Origin: Rana temporaria | Taxonomy: Eukaryota > Chordata > Amphibia > Anura > Ranidae | Direction: 5' to 3' | NCBI RefSeq assembly: GCF_905171775.1 | Contig: NC_053499.1 | Location: 24,907,686 to 24,971,685, forward strand | Length of the DNA stretch: 64,000 bases | Part shown: piece by piece, positions 1 through 10,297 of the stretch | How the letters are laid out: each line of letters begins with the position of its first letter | How positions within the stretch are numbered: the stretch's first letter is position 1 | Translations under genes and position numbers: made by a program | The notes under the pieces: generated by a model | What the model was told of the DNA's origin: nothing | Database searches by the model: none | What the model saw: the letters and a program-made list of their open reading frames with translations, nothing else

Positions 1-302
1 GTCGCAAATCTAACGTAAATGTCATATCTTCACTGCGTTGGCCGCGCGTACGTTCGGGAATTCGCGTATTTTGCCAATTTGCATACTCGATCGGGAAAAC
101 GACGGAGGCGACACCTAGCGGCGAAAAAAAAAGAAATTGCATTTAAGATCCGACAGCGTAAGAGCCGTTGTAGTCGGATCTAATGGTTATCTCTGCGCAA
201 CTGATTCTAAGAATCAGTCGCATAGATACGACGGCCCAGATTAGGACTTACGACGGCGCACATGCCGTTGCGCCGTCGTAAGCCCTTTCAGAATCTGGGC
301 CA
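1..302 (-). repeat. Partial copy of a palindromic miniature transposon (family A)
   Basis: The reverse strand reads through a GTCGTATCTATGC motif, a GATTCTTAGAATCAGT hairpin, a CGCCGCTAGG motif and ATGCAAATT, in the same order as the copy at 46430-47112 and, more diverged, at 30010-30716. The outer end near 290-302 reads AGAATCTGGGCC, matching the terminal GAATCTGGCCC of the 46.4-kb copy. The other end is cut by the window edge. No coding capacity is visible. Confidence 0.55.
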
Positions 303-694
303 GGGTCTTTTACGTGCATGAAGAACTTTTGGTCATATTGTGACAATTAACCCATTTGTTCTTCCCATATTGTGATAACCGACTTATCTGCATATTGCCG
401 CCACTAAAAACTGCCCATTTGTTCACACAGGTGTCTGCTCTCTGAAAAGCGATCAGAATTCAGCTGACAGGTGGTGAGGTGACCTATCACCTCCTCCTTG
501 CTGTCTACCATAACCTCTTGAACTCCGTACTAGAATACAATTGCAGGCTGCATGCAGAGGGGCCCCATTCACTTGAATGGGTTGTGTGCGGCAGGGGGGG
601 GGGGGGGGGTTAGGATTTCTGCATGTGTACTCCCCGAGCCCTTGACAAATGCTCAGAAAAAAAACTGTATATTATATAGTATAGTAGCTGCCGA
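303..694. other. Intergenic stretch, nothing recognised
   Basis: AT-rich unique-looking sequence with a G homopolymer near 594-609. I see no exon, RNA gene or clear transposon end here. Confidence 0.4.
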
Positions 695-1105
695 CTTTTA
701 ATATTAGGACACTAACTTGTCGAGGGCGCCCGCAATGCCCTCAACAGAAGCCGATCCGTCCTGGGTGGAGTCACCGGCATCTTCAGTAATGGAATTAGGT
801 AGCAACTTCACAGCCTGGTTACCTACTGCGCATGTGCGAGTCGCACTGCACATCCTCACCGGTCCTTGCTGTCTTTTGGGACCTGTGTGTCTCCCAGAAG
901 ACAGCAGGTGGGACTGAGAAGGGGCCGGGCATGGCGTAGATCACCACAGATTCTACGGCAATCTATCGCCGGAAGTGGGAGCAAATACCTGGATTAGGTA
1001 GACATATGCTCCACCCCCCCCCCCCTGAAAGGTGTCAAATGTGACACCAGAGGGGGGAGGAGTCAGACAGTGGAAGTTGCATTTTTGGGTGGAACTCCGC
1101 TTTAA
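695..1105. repeat. Dispersed repeat of the AGCGGAGTTCC family
   Basis: Contains the 'GCTGCCGACTTTTAATAT' start, a central segment with ACTGCGCATG, and the GTGGAACTCCGCTTTAAAG end at about 1089-1107. The same order of blocks recurs near 9020-9425, 39443-39932, 42140-42560 and 54540-54830. Several relatives are bounded by TTAA. Non-coding. Its right part is the left arm of the large palindrome at 896-1548. Confidence 0.6.
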
Positions 1106-1548
1106 AGCACTCCTCACTAAGGATGAGCTCCAGCGTGTTCGCACGTGCAGAGCCCACCAGGAAGTCTGCACGGCGCTGCGCTAATCACAGCCAGGGAGAC
1201 ATTTCCCAATGCTCGGCTGCAGAGATCGGGAAATGTCTCCCTGGCTGTGATTAGCGCAGCGCCGTGCACACTTCCTGGCGGGCTCTGCACGTGTACCATG
1301 CGAACACGCTGGAGCTCATCCTTAGTGAGGAGTGCTTTAAAGCTGAGTTCCACCCAAAAATGCAACTTGCACTGTCTGACTCCTCCCCCCCTCTGGTGTC
1401 ACATTTGACACCTTTCAGGGGGGGGGGGGGTGGAGCATATGTCTACCTAATCCAGGTATTTCCTCCCACTTCCGGCGATAGATTGCCATATAATCTGTGG
1501 TGATCTACGCCATGCCCGGCCCCTTCTCAGTCCCACCTGCTGTCTTCT
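896..1548. repeat. Large near-perfect palindrome (about 315-bp arms)
   Basis: The left arm from AGAAGACAGCAGGTGGGA at 896 is matched in reverse complement by TCCCACCTGCTGTCTTCT ending at 1548. The arms meet around a short loop near 1210-1228, between GGGAGACATTTCCC and GGGAAATGTCTCCC. Differences are few and include length changes in the G/C runs. It could extrude as a cruciform or give a long hairpin RNA. It probably arose as an inverted duplication of the AGCGGAGTTCC-type repeat. Confidence 0.8.
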
Positions 1549-2296
1549 GAACACGCTGGAGCTCATCCTTACTCCTCACCCCCTTACATGCCACATTTGG
1601 CATGCAAATCTTTTTTGGGGGGGGGAGTGGGGGGCTTCGGTGGGTCTTCCTGCCCCACTTCTGCCCTGGGACCGCCTAGGCGACTCCTCCTCTCGCCTCA
1701 GGTGGCCCCTCCCTCTAGGTGATTTCCTGGGACACGTGACAGGTCCCAGGAGATCGCCTGTCCACACAGAAGAAAAACCTTGAGATTTTACAACCACTTT
1801 GTACAGCTCGTTTTCAGCTGACAGCGGGCTGAAGTTCACGGTCAGCTGATGTCACAAAGTCGGTTTAGGCTGGGGGGGGGGGGGGGGCAAGATCACAGCA
1901 ATAACATTTTAGATCCACCCCCTGGACTATCACCCCCCGGCTCAGCAAGCCGCTGACGGCCTGAGCCAGGCGCTCCCGTCCCCCTTGGCACATGGAGCTC
2001 TGAACCGAGCGATCTGCTGTATTTGATCGCTCAGTTCTCAGGACTTAGAACTGGCGGGGGACAGATGCGGGGGGGGGGGGGGGGTCCTGTGTAGGTCCCC
2101 CTTGCAGATTTCTCTGTAGAAGGTGAACTTACCCTTTAAGGATCTGCTACTGACAGCTTGGTGTCAGATCCCACAGCATACCTTCATAGATCTAGTGTGG
2201 CTATTGTGAGGGCAAAAGGGGGATCTACTCAGTATTAGGTGGTCATAAAGTTATGGCTGATCGGTGTATACACATCAGTCTGAGAGCAATAGAGAG

Positions 2297-2298
<2 letters not shown>
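1549..2298. other. Intergenic stretch with G/C homopolymer runs
   Basis: GC-rich, repeat-like sequence with several runs of 8-17 G or C (near 1616, 1873, 2070). I find no supported exon or RNA gene. The short open frames here have no recognisable similarity. Confidence 0.4.
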
Positions 2299-2383
<85 letters not shown>

Positions 2384-2386
2384 TAT
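2299..2386. repeat. (TA)n / (GATA)n microsatellite
   Basis: About 40 bp of alternating A/T followed directly by about 11 copies of the tetranucleotide ATAG. A compound microsatellite. Confidence 0.95.
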
Positions 2387-2489
2387 CTCAGTTAGTATAG
2401 AATAGTGATAGCCATTGGTGTGATGTGACGATATGTACAGCCCAGTATAGGAATGCAGGCACACAGAGGTGGGTGATCTCGGTGTCTCC

Positions 2490-2900
2490 AGCATAACAGT
2501 CCTCAGCTCACACTACCATGGACACCCGGCCTGTACAGGCCCCGGGCCCCGCCACCCTGCAGCCAGCACGTCCCCAGCCTCCCCCGTCATCACACAGCGC
2601 ACTCCTCTCACCTATCCTCCGTACTGCTCCCTCCTGCGGACCGGCGATGAATCGCGAATACACCCGGCAAATCCGGGCACCCAGCCGCTCCTGCACCCTT
2701 GTTTGAACTGGCTAACAGCGCAGTATTCTCCAACCTGATTGGTTCCCAGAGTAACAGCTACTGCTGTCATCTGGTTGGATAGTTTGAAGGCAATGGGCGG
2801 GGCCCCCCCCCTCCCGGTGTGTGCTGGGCGACGGCGGGGCGGGGGATGAGTGGTAACAGGGCGGGGCCTCTCCTCAGGCGTTATATATATTTAGCATCTG
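2490..2900. promoter_or_regulatory. CpG-rich promoter-like patch (candidate promoter of a neighbouring gene)
   Basis: The patch is rich in CpG and in GGGCGGGGC-type GC boxes (about 2796, 2860). It has CCAAT-type motifs (GATTGG at 2738-2743) and TTATATATAT near 2881. Unlike its surroundings it shows no transposon ends and looks single-copy. In several vertebrates ACP2 lies head-to-head with NR1H3, so a minus-strand promoter on this side of ACP2 would fit, but no NR1H3 coding exon is visible here. The assignment is inference. A GC-rich repeat fragment is the alternative. Confidence 0.35.
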
Positions 2901-3087
2901 AGGCGATGAACAGAAATGTGTGATTGTGTATGAGGAGACTGAGGGCTGCAGTTATAGTCTTGATATGATTTGAAAATTAAAGATTGATTCTGTGACCCAT
3001 TATTAATACAAAATCCTATGTGTGCTTTCTAAAAAGCAATGGCTGCTGAGCCTGAGCTGAGTCATTATTTTTATTATTGGTATATAC

Positions 3088-3223
3088 CAGTGATGGCGAA
3101 CCTTGGCACTCCAGATGTGTTAGAACTACATTTCCCATGATGCTCAGGCACTCTGCAGTGTAGATGAGCATCATGGGAAATGTAGTTCCAAAACATCTGG
3201 GGTGCCAAGGTTCCCCATCACTG
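3088..3223. mobile_element. 136-bp hAT-type miniature element
   Basis: It starts CAGTGATGGCGAACCTTGG and ends with the inverted counterpart (CCAAGGTTCCCCATCACTG), so it is almost entirely palindromic. It is flanked by the exact 8-bp duplication GTATATAC at 3080-3087 and 3224-3231. An 8-bp duplication and a CAG...CTG terminus are hallmarks of the hAT superfamily. Non-autonomous. Confidence 0.9.
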
Positions 3224-3368
3224 GTATATACAGTATATTGGTGAAGATGTCAGCCATTTTACTTTTTTAAACACAGGAACACCTTTTAATGCAATGCACT
3301 TGATGCTGCAGCGTACCAAAATACACTGAGGGCTCATTTACATTTGCTTCAGCTTCAGCACACATTAA

Positions 3369-3629
3369 GAGCCGGTTCACACTTAGGCGGCACGACTTCG
3401 GGGGCGACTCCGCAAGGCGTCCTGAAGACGACTTCAGAGGCGACCTGCAAAAAGACCTCCGTATAGAAGTCAATGCAGGTCGCCCCGAGCCGCCCCCGAA
3501 GTCATACAAGAACCTTTGAACAAGAACTTGCGTCGCTCCTATTAGAACGGTTCTATTGCATAGAATGGGATGCGACTCGTCAAGCGGCTGAGCCGCCTGA
3601 CGAGTCGCCCCAGTGTGAACCGGCTCTAA
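3369..3629. mobile_element. Palindromic miniature element with GGTTCACACT ends
   Basis: Begins AGAGCCGGTTCACACTTAGG and ends with the inverse, CAGTGTGAACCGGCTCT. The arms continue into the interior (CGGCACGACTTCGGGGG against GCCCCCGAAGTC). It is one of at least ten elements in this window whose ends carry a (G)TTCACAC or TTTCACAC motif. Non-coding. Confidence 0.7.
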
Positions 3630-3977
3630 GGGTCCTTTCACACGGGCGGACTGTTCACGTCCGCCTGACAGGTTTTAAGGCGGAACTGAACGGGCGCTCC
3701 GTGCACCTCTATGGAGCCACAGATGTCAGCGGTGACATGTCCGCTGACATCCGACCCACTCCGATCCGCCAAAGTGTGACGGAGGAAAACCCTACTTTTC
3801 CTTCCGTCTGGCGGATTGGATCGGGTGAAAACAGACTCTACGGTCCGCCGTCATCCGATCCCCGATAGGGGAGAGCGACTCTGACAGGTCGGTCCCTGCA
3901 CAGTGCGCAGAGACCGACCTGTCATCTGCCTGCTCAGCGGGGATCACATGGACAGCCCTGTGTGAAAGGGCCCTTAA
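3628..3977. mobile_element. Palindromic miniature element with CCTTTCACACGG ends
   Basis: Inverted ends AAGGGTCCTTTCACACGG and CTGTGTGAAAGGGCCCTT. It abuts the preceding element. Part of its interior (CCGTCTGGCGGATTGGATCG onward, about 3802-3890) is duplicated at 3990-5040, and that duplicate is the insertion site of the hAT element at 4022. Confidence 0.7.
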
Positions 3978-4021
3978 TAGCTAGTTTTCCTTCCGTCTGG
4001 CAGATTGGATCGGGTGAAAAC

Positions 4022-4966
4022 TAGGGTTGTCCCGATACCACTTTTTTAGGACCGAGTACAAGTACCGATACTTTTTTTCAAGTACTCGCCGATACCGAAA
4101 CTTTTTTTTAAATGTGTCCCCAAATGCAGCCATGTCCCCCCACAAATGCAGCCATGTCCCCCACATATGGAGCCATGTCCCCCCACAGATGCAGCCATGT
4201 CCCCCCACAGATGCAGCCATGTCCCCCCCCATATATGCAGCCATGTCCCCCCCATATGCAGCCATGTCCCCTCCCATATCCAGCCATGTCCCCTCCCATA
4301 TCCAGCCATGTCCCCTCCCATATCCAGCCATGTCCCCCCCCCATATCCAGCCATGTCCCCCCCATATCCGGCCATGTCCCCCCCATATCCAGCCATGTCC
4401 CCCCCCATATCCAGCCATGTCCCCCCCATATGCAGCCATGTCCCCCCATATCCAGCCATGTCCCCCCCATATCCAGCCACGTCCCCTCCCATATGCAGCC
4501 ATGTCCCCCCCATATGCAGCCATGTCCCCCCCATATCCAGCCATGTCCCCCCCATATGCAGCCATGTCCCCCCCATAGCCAGCCATGTCCCCCCCATATA
4601 TGCAGCCATGTCCCCCTTACCGTACATGCTGCCGCGCCGCCGCTTGGTTAATACGGGCGGGGAACATTACAGCTTTCATTTGAATAGCTGTAGTCTTTCG
4701 CGCCGCGCTGCGTATAGACACTCCCCCTTGCTCGGGATTGGACAGTTCACCCGAGCAAGGGGGAGTGTCTATACGCGGTGCGGCGGGAAACACTACAGCT
4801 ATTCAAATGAAAGCTGTAATGTTCCCCGCCCGTATTAACCAAGCGGCGGCGGCAGCGGGGATGCGGCGGGATGGGTGCAAGTATTCTATTTTAAGTACAA
4901 GTACTCCCGCAAATACTCGGAATCGGTCCCGATACCGATACAAGTATCGGTATCGGGACAACCCTA
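4022..4966. mobile_element. 945-bp hAT-type element filled with a minisatellite
   Basis: Termini TAGGGTTGTCCCGATACC and GTATCGGGACAACCCTA, with subterminal inverted ACCGATAC/GTATCGGT copies. It is flanked by the exact 8-bp duplication GTGAAAAC (4014-4021 and 4967-4974). A local paralogue at 3824-3831 shows the uninterrupted target, GGGTGAAAACAGAC. The interior is a C-rich minisatellite (4125-4615) followed by a 100-bp-arm palindrome (about 4630-4860). No transposase. The proline- and glycine-rich frames in this region come from the minisatellite. Confidence 0.92.
4125..4615. repeat. CCATGTCCCCCCATATCCAG minisatellite
   Basis: About 25-30 tandem copies of a unit of roughly 16-18 bp, with consensus CAGCCATGTCCCCCCCATAT and variation between TCCAG and TGCAG. 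It lies inside the hAT element. The unit is free of stops in several frames on both strands, which explains the overlapping open frames of up to 230 codons. Confidence 0.95.
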
Positions 4967-5041
4967 GTGAAAACAGACTCTACGGTCCATCGTCATCTGA
5001 TCCCCGATAGGGGAGAGTGACGCTCTGACAGGTCGGTCCCT

Positions 5042-5415
5042 GCTTCAAAACAAGGCTTCGGATAGGCTTTATTAAAGCTCTCTGAGCGCCAGTCAAAGCT
5101 CCTGTCACTAAATAAAATAGTTAGCTTACAGTCCTTTTTACACCTTGCTTTTGCTTCGGCTTCGCTTCCAAAATAATACCCCATGTAGCTTCAGTGGTGC
5201 TTCAAAGCATCTTCCAAGCCTCCATAGAAGTCTACGGCAATGCTCGCTTGAAGCTTCGCGAAGCCCCACTTATGCTCAACCGAAGCCTCATCAAAGCACC
5301 AAGCAAAAGCAAGGTGTAAACAGGACTGTAAGCTAACGATTTTATTAAGTGACAGGAGCTTTGACTGGCATTCAGAGAGCTTTAACAAAGCGTGTCCGAA
5401 GCCATGTTTTGAGGC
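5042..5415. mobile_element. Palindromic miniature element (GCTTCAAAACA ends)
   Basis: The left block GCTTCAAAACAAGGCTTCGG and the right block CCGAAGCCATGTTTTGAGGC are inverted copies. Between them lie inverted copies of AGTCAAAGCTCCTGTCACT. A second partial copy follows at about 5430-5530. Non-coding. Confidence 0.65.
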
Positions 5416-5561
5416 AAGTATAAGCTAACCCTAAAGCTCTGAACACCAGTCAAAGCTCCTGTCACTAAATAAAATGGTTAGCTGAGGGCTAGTTTACACT
5501 TGCTTCAAAACATGGCTTCGGACAAAAGGTGTGATGTGAAGATTGCATGACACAATAGATC

Positions 5562-5860
5562 AGGGGCCTCCAAACTTTCTAAATAAAGGGCCAGTTTAGA
5601 CTTTAATTAAGGGGGCTGGACTGTGGCCAGTGGGAGTAAACAATGGTTTGGTATTAGTGGGAGCAATAGCGCCTTGTTGTTGGTGTCAATGGGAGGAAAA
5701 GTGTCCCATCTTTAGTGTCAGTGGGAGGAATAATGTCTCATCCTTGGTAATAGTGTCCCATCCTTTATAATAGTGGGAGTAATAGTGCCCCTTCATCGGT
5801 ATCAGTGGGAGGAATAGTGCCCCTTCATTGGTATCAGTGGGAGGAATAGTGCCCTAAAAA
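5562..5860 (+). repeat. hAT-like end followed by a GGAATAGTGCCCC minisatellite
   Basis: CAGGGGCCTCCAAACTTTCT at about 5562 resembles a hAT terminus. It is followed by degenerate tandem copies of a unit of about 35 bp containing TCAGTGGGAGGAATAGTGCC (to 5855). No matching right terminus is visible, so it is probably truncated. Confidence 0.5.
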
Positions 5861-5884
5861 AACAGAGAAGGGTAAGGGGGGGGG

Positions 5885-6140
5885 GGGGAGCACTCACATT
5901 TGCCACATCCGTAAATTTAGAAGACAAAGAAAGGGACCGATACTCAAAAAAGTAGCAATTGATGGTCGGATTTTGGAGGCAAGACGGGAATATATAAAAT
6001 AGACATTTTATTACAAAAATAGAAATTTAACAAAAAAAAATAAAGATAGTAAAACCATATAAATTGTATAGTATAAATGGACAGTATCCTCTGTATATCG
6101 TCTACGCGTTTCGCTGTTGGGCTTCCTCAGGACGAGCAGA
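5885..6140 (-). repeat. Retroelement-like tail with a hammerhead-like motif
   Basis: Read on the minus strand, CTGAGGA (6124-6130) precedes GCGAAACGCGTAGA (6101-6113). It is followed by T-rich and AATAAAATG-like sequence. This arrangement resembles the degenerate hammerhead motifs of Penelope-like and related amphibian retroelements. Stem II pairs over only about two base pairs, so activity is doubtful. Confidence 0.4.
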
Positions 6141-7018
6141 AGGGATTTAACGATGTAAAGATATATTTCATTGTCTCAAAGCATTCCAAAAAAGGTGTAT
6201 AGATGTATCAAAAAGTGGTGTAGAGAGGTCCAAATATAATCGGAAAGTCTCCAAAGTTCGAAAAAGGGATTCACTGAGCCTATGATGTAAACCATAGGGG
6301 GGGCACTGCAGGTACACAGAAGGGAAAACCATATCTGAAAAGATCCAGGAAAAAGCTTTAATTCCGGGGCAAACCGATACAGTATATCATAACTGACAGG
6401 TGTATAAAGCATGCGTCCAAGTACTATTTATATTAGTAGCCACAAAGTAGACAGTACAGTCTATGGAGCAGCAAACACATGGATGCCTGAAGGACGCCGG
6501 GTACCCTGTGGTAATAACCCTTCTGTGTACCTGCGGTGCCATCGGAAAAATAAATAAAACATGTTCTATTTCTAAACTCTGATGGAAAAAAAGTTCGATG
6601 GGGCCCACACATGGTCGGAGTATCCGGTGAAAAAAATTCCGTCTGATTTTTTTCATCTGAAATTCCGATCGTGTGTACAAGGCATGAGAGTTTCGTGTGA
6701 TGCCATGGTGCAAGGAAGTCAAGTGGAGCGGCGGAGCCTCGTGTGTGGGTCTGAGGTATGGGAGCAAGGCAAGCCAGGACTGTCAATGCTGATTGGATTG
6801 ACCACCTGGTGTGGAGAGAGACTGTCACTGTGACTCAGGAGGGGACATGTCGTGTCGGTGAGGTGTCATCTTCATCATCAGTACTTTTGGAACTGCCAGT
6901 AAAAACTTGGCTGTGCCCAGTACTTTTTTGGTGTCCTGTCAGTAAATTTCAATCTTGTAAATTGGCAATAATGTGAGAGTAACACACCACACATATATAT
7001 GTGTATAAGGGGTGTGAG
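6141..7018. other. Intergenic stretch with miniature-element fragments
   Basis: Contains a fragment at about 6577-6690 with TCCGATCGTGTGTACAAGGC, a terminal motif shared with the elements near 7800-8115 and 53668-54107. I see no exon or RNA gene. Confidence 0.4.
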
Positions 7019-7021
7019 ATA

Positions 7022-7072
<51 letters not shown>
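7019..7072. repeat. (TA)n microsatellite
   Basis: About 44 bp of uninterrupted TA dinucleotides. Confidence 0.95.
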
Positions 7073-7073
<1 letters not shown>

Positions 7074-7799
7074 GCCAGATTCTGTGCCCGTTGTGTAGAT
7101 TCTGGGGTCCCCTATAGTTCTGGGATTTGGCAGGAACTGTGTAAAGTCAATAATTACCTGCACCCAATAAATAATACCTGCCCTGGGATTACAGTGGCAT
7201 TGTCATTAGTCTGTACTGAACTTTGCATAACCGTGTCACAAAATCCAATGTGTTGTTACTGGGAACAGTGATAATAAAGCTGGTTGAAAATGGCCCAGCG
7301 ACTTAGACACTGAGACAAAGCAAACGCTTCTAACAACAAAGATAGCTACACAAACAAAGTGTACTCTGACTGTAGAGCTCATGGCACTCCTATTTGTGGT
7401 CAATATCTTCTAAAATCAACACACTGCACCTCCCCAGTATACACTGTCCACGTACGATGCGATTATCGTTCAGCATTGCAATACTTGACGACCCATTACC
7501 ACCAGCACAGTCCACCGCAGTGCATTCAGTGCATGTTGTGTTATGTATCAGTGCATGTTGTGTTATGCATCAGTGCACGTTGCATGAAGGCAACCCATTT
7601 GTTGATGGTTGTTATCACAAGAACGGGTAACTGCGGTGAGTTCAGTACATGTTGTGCATTGACTCAAGTCGCATGAAGGTCTCCCATTCATTTGTGGCTA
7701 TTTACACCAGCCAGGTCCACTGTGGTGCATAAAACGCATGTGTGTTACATCATGTATTGTGTCCTGTGTGTTAGAGCAGCCCATTTATATGAATAGGCT
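7073..7799. other. Intergenic stretch, nothing recognised
   Basis: Mixed sequence with a short internal repetition of AGTGCATGTTGTGTTATG near 7529-7580. No exon, RNA gene or transposon terminus that I can support. Confidence 0.4.
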
Positions 7800-8115
7800 G
7801 CCTCATGCCTCATGCACAGCGACGAGAAAACTGCCGTTTTTATAGATTGGTTGTCGTGGGTCGTGTGCATGCTCCATAGCAGTTTTCCTGACGAGAAAAC
7901 TTCCCGCAAAAATTTTTGAGCCTGCTCTATTTTTTCCCGTCGTGTTTCCCGTCGGTCTTTTTCTCATCGCGAAAACCGCTCGTGTGTATGCTTTTCCGAG
8001 GGGGAAAAAACATGCGTGCTCAGAATGACCGTGTGTAAGCAACACAGGTTTGATCCAACATTCCTTTGGAAAAAAATCCACGGTTTTGTTGTCGGAATTT
8101 CCGATCGTGTGTACG
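7800..8115. repeat. Miniature-element remnant (GCCTCATGCACA / GATCGTGTGTAC ends)
   Basis: Starts with CATGCCTCATGCACAGCGACG and ends near CCGATCGTGTGTACGCGACA. These terminal words recur in the elements at 45617-45986 and 53668-54107. Partly palindromic, diverged and non-coding. Confidence 0.5.
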
Positions 8116-8525
8116 CGACATTAGATATGTAACCACTGATCTTTTTAGCTATGTGTAAAGTGAACGTTTTCCAATTGACCACCAATATAAGTGTAGCAAT
8201 ACCCCCGAAGGAGCTGCTGGTTTGATTTGGGTGGCATGTTACCTCTAATTCTCTGCCGTCTAGGGTACTGGATGAGAGCTGTAATAAGGTCAATGTCAAC
8301 ACTGTATGTATCTTTTTCTGTTCTTTATTACCCAACAGGGTAAAACTGGTAAAAGTAGTAGTAGGTAACAACTTTCCCCGACTTGTTCATTCCCCGACTT
8401 AGTTGGGGTAGGCAGTACACTTTGGTGGGAGTGGGTCAGCCACGCCCTGTGACCTTTGGGAACCCGCCTTCTGATCTTTGGGGGAGGTCCCTGTTCCAAT
8501 TCCTGAGTCCTAGCCATATTCTTCA

Positions 8526-8709
8526 ATGGGAAACCCTAACCCTAACCCCAACCCTAACCCCCTAACCACTACCCTAACCCCAACCCTAACCCTCACCCTA
8601 ACCCTTAACCCCCTAATCCTAAAACCCTAACCCTAAGCCCTAACCCTGACGGCAACCCTAACCTGACCCTAACCCTAGCTGACCTTTGACCCATGAACTT
8701 TAACCCTAA
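8526..8709. repeat. Degenerate interstitial telomere-like tract
   Basis: About 25 imperfect copies of CCCTAA (vertebrate telomere repeat, C-strand orientation) with interspersed CCCCAA, CCCTCA and CCCTGA variants over about 180 bp. It is far from being a functional telomere end, because ordinary sequence continues on both sides. It could be a relic of telomere DNA inserted at a repaired break, or an independent CCCTAA microsatellite. Confidence 0.85.
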
Positions 8710-8868
8710 GTGCATCTCCACTTAGTGATTCTCCCCACCCTAAACCCCTACCTTTCCCAGATCCCGCTCAGTCTGTTGGAAAAAAACATAAGTGCATCTC
8801 CACTTAGTAACTCTCCCTACCCAAAACCCCTACCTTTCCCAGAACCCGCTTGGTTTGTTGGAAAAAGG
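8707..8868. repeat. Two-copy tandem duplication (unit about 80 bp)
   Basis: The block AAGTGCATCTCCACTTAGT...CCCTACCTTTCCCAGA...GTTGGAAAAA occurs twice in a row with about 85-90% identity, directly after the telomere-like tract. Confidence 0.8.
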
Positions 8869-9019
8869 GGAAAAATAGTAGAGGTAGCCCAAGTGGAAGC
8901 TCGTAGGACGCGTGGCTGCTGAGCGAAGCTTGGCAGCTTTATAAAATACATTTGCGCAAGACGTTTCTCTGACTTGTTCATTCCACGACTTAATAAATTG
9001 GTGGACAACTTTTTACAGG

Positions 9020-9425
9020 CATCAAGTGCGTCTGCAGCTGCTGGCTTTTAATAAATGGACACTTACCTGTCCTGGAGTCCAGTGATGTCGGCACCCGCAG
9101 CTGATGTTTCTATCAGGTGTCGGGTTCTGCCGCCGCCATTGCGGGTAAGGCAACCTGGCAGTGTAGCCTTTCGGCTTCACGCCGGGAACCCTACTGCACA
9201 TGCGCGAGGCCCCACTCTTTTCTCCTATTGGCCCAGCAGCCGGGGGAGGAGGAGGGAGCCCCGAGGCGACGTCACAGGCCACAGCCCAGACTCCCGGAAG
9301 TGGGAAAGGATACCTGTCAAAGACAGGTATCCTGTCCCCCCTCCCTCCGAAAAGTGCCAATTGTGGCATCGGAGGGGGTGAGGAATCAGATGAGTGGAAG
9401 TTCCACTTTAGGGTGGAACTCCGCT
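9020..9425. repeat. Dispersed repeat of the AGCGGAGTTCC family
   Basis: Contains CTTACCTGTCCTGGAGTCCAG, a segment with ACTGCACATGCGCGAGG, paired CCTGTCAAAGACAGG, and the right end GGGTGGAACTCCGCT followed by TTAA. Same block order as 39443-39932 and 42140-42560. Non-coding. Confidence 0.65.
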
Positions 9426-10184
9426 TTAAGGCTAGGTTCCTATTTGAGCTTGAGCTTCTTTAAGCACTTTTGGAGCATTTTTTTTAATGCACATTTGTAC
9501 ACTTGTATTTTAGGTGTTTTCCGGCTGGAGTGTTTTTTTCGGCCAATGGAAAGCTAGTTACTAGGAGGAGAGGCGTATTAAAGCATACAGGGACCAAAAA
9601 ATGCATGACTCTACCCAAAGAGGCTCCTGTATTTTTTGAGCAACAAGCTTATTGTGATATCACACCCAGGTGGTAACAGCCAGGGCTGCTGTTAGAAACC
9701 ACGGGGGGGGGGGGGGATACAGCCAACCTGACAGGCCCCCCCCCCCCAAATTTACAAAGTTTACTACAGGACTACAGGAGAGTCAGGACGCTCTCTACGT
9801 TGCAGATAGAGATAGGAGCTGTCTGTTAGTGGGCGTCCTGACCCTCCTGTAGTCCAAGGGAGGGGGCGAGCACGACACTCCACACCAGGGAGAAAGCCTC
9901 GCATTACTGTGTGGAGTTACAGACAGAAGAACAGGAAGGGAGGATTTCTCAGAAGAAATAAGGACATTTAAAAGCAAAATGGAAGGATGAGGTAAGTGAA
10001 GGAGGACTGCACTAAGGTAAAGGAAGCTATTTAGGGGAAAAAATTGTACCTTTACAACCCCTTTAATGTTTTCTTCCCTTTTACATATGGTATTTCAATT
10101 GCTAATGAAAGTGTAAATAAATTTGTAATAGTTTTAGGTATATTTGTATGTACCACAAGATGGCGATATTGTCTGATGCGGTTG
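9426..10184. other. Intergenic stretch with one hairpin repeat
   Basis: Includes a diverged inverted repeat at about 9700-9860, where GGACTACAGGAGAGTCAGGACGC is opposed by GCGTCCTGACCCTCCTGTAG. Otherwise AT-rich sequence with no gene signal. Confidence 0.5.
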
Positions 10185-10297
10185 CTTTAAACCAGGGGTC
10201 TCAAACTCAAATTACCTGAGGGCCACAAGACAAGTTTTCATATGCCATGGGGGGCCGCATGCAAACTTTCAAACTTCAAAAACAACAGTACTGGTGT

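Noticed and set aside
2508..2706. 62-codon frames on both strands within the CpG-rich patch
   Set aside because: Open frames are expected by chance in GC-rich DNA. I kept only the promoter-like call.
3981..4838. Overlapping 120-230-codon frames rich in Pro/His or Gly/Trp
   Set aside because: Products of the CCATGTCCCCCCATAT minisatellite on both strands.
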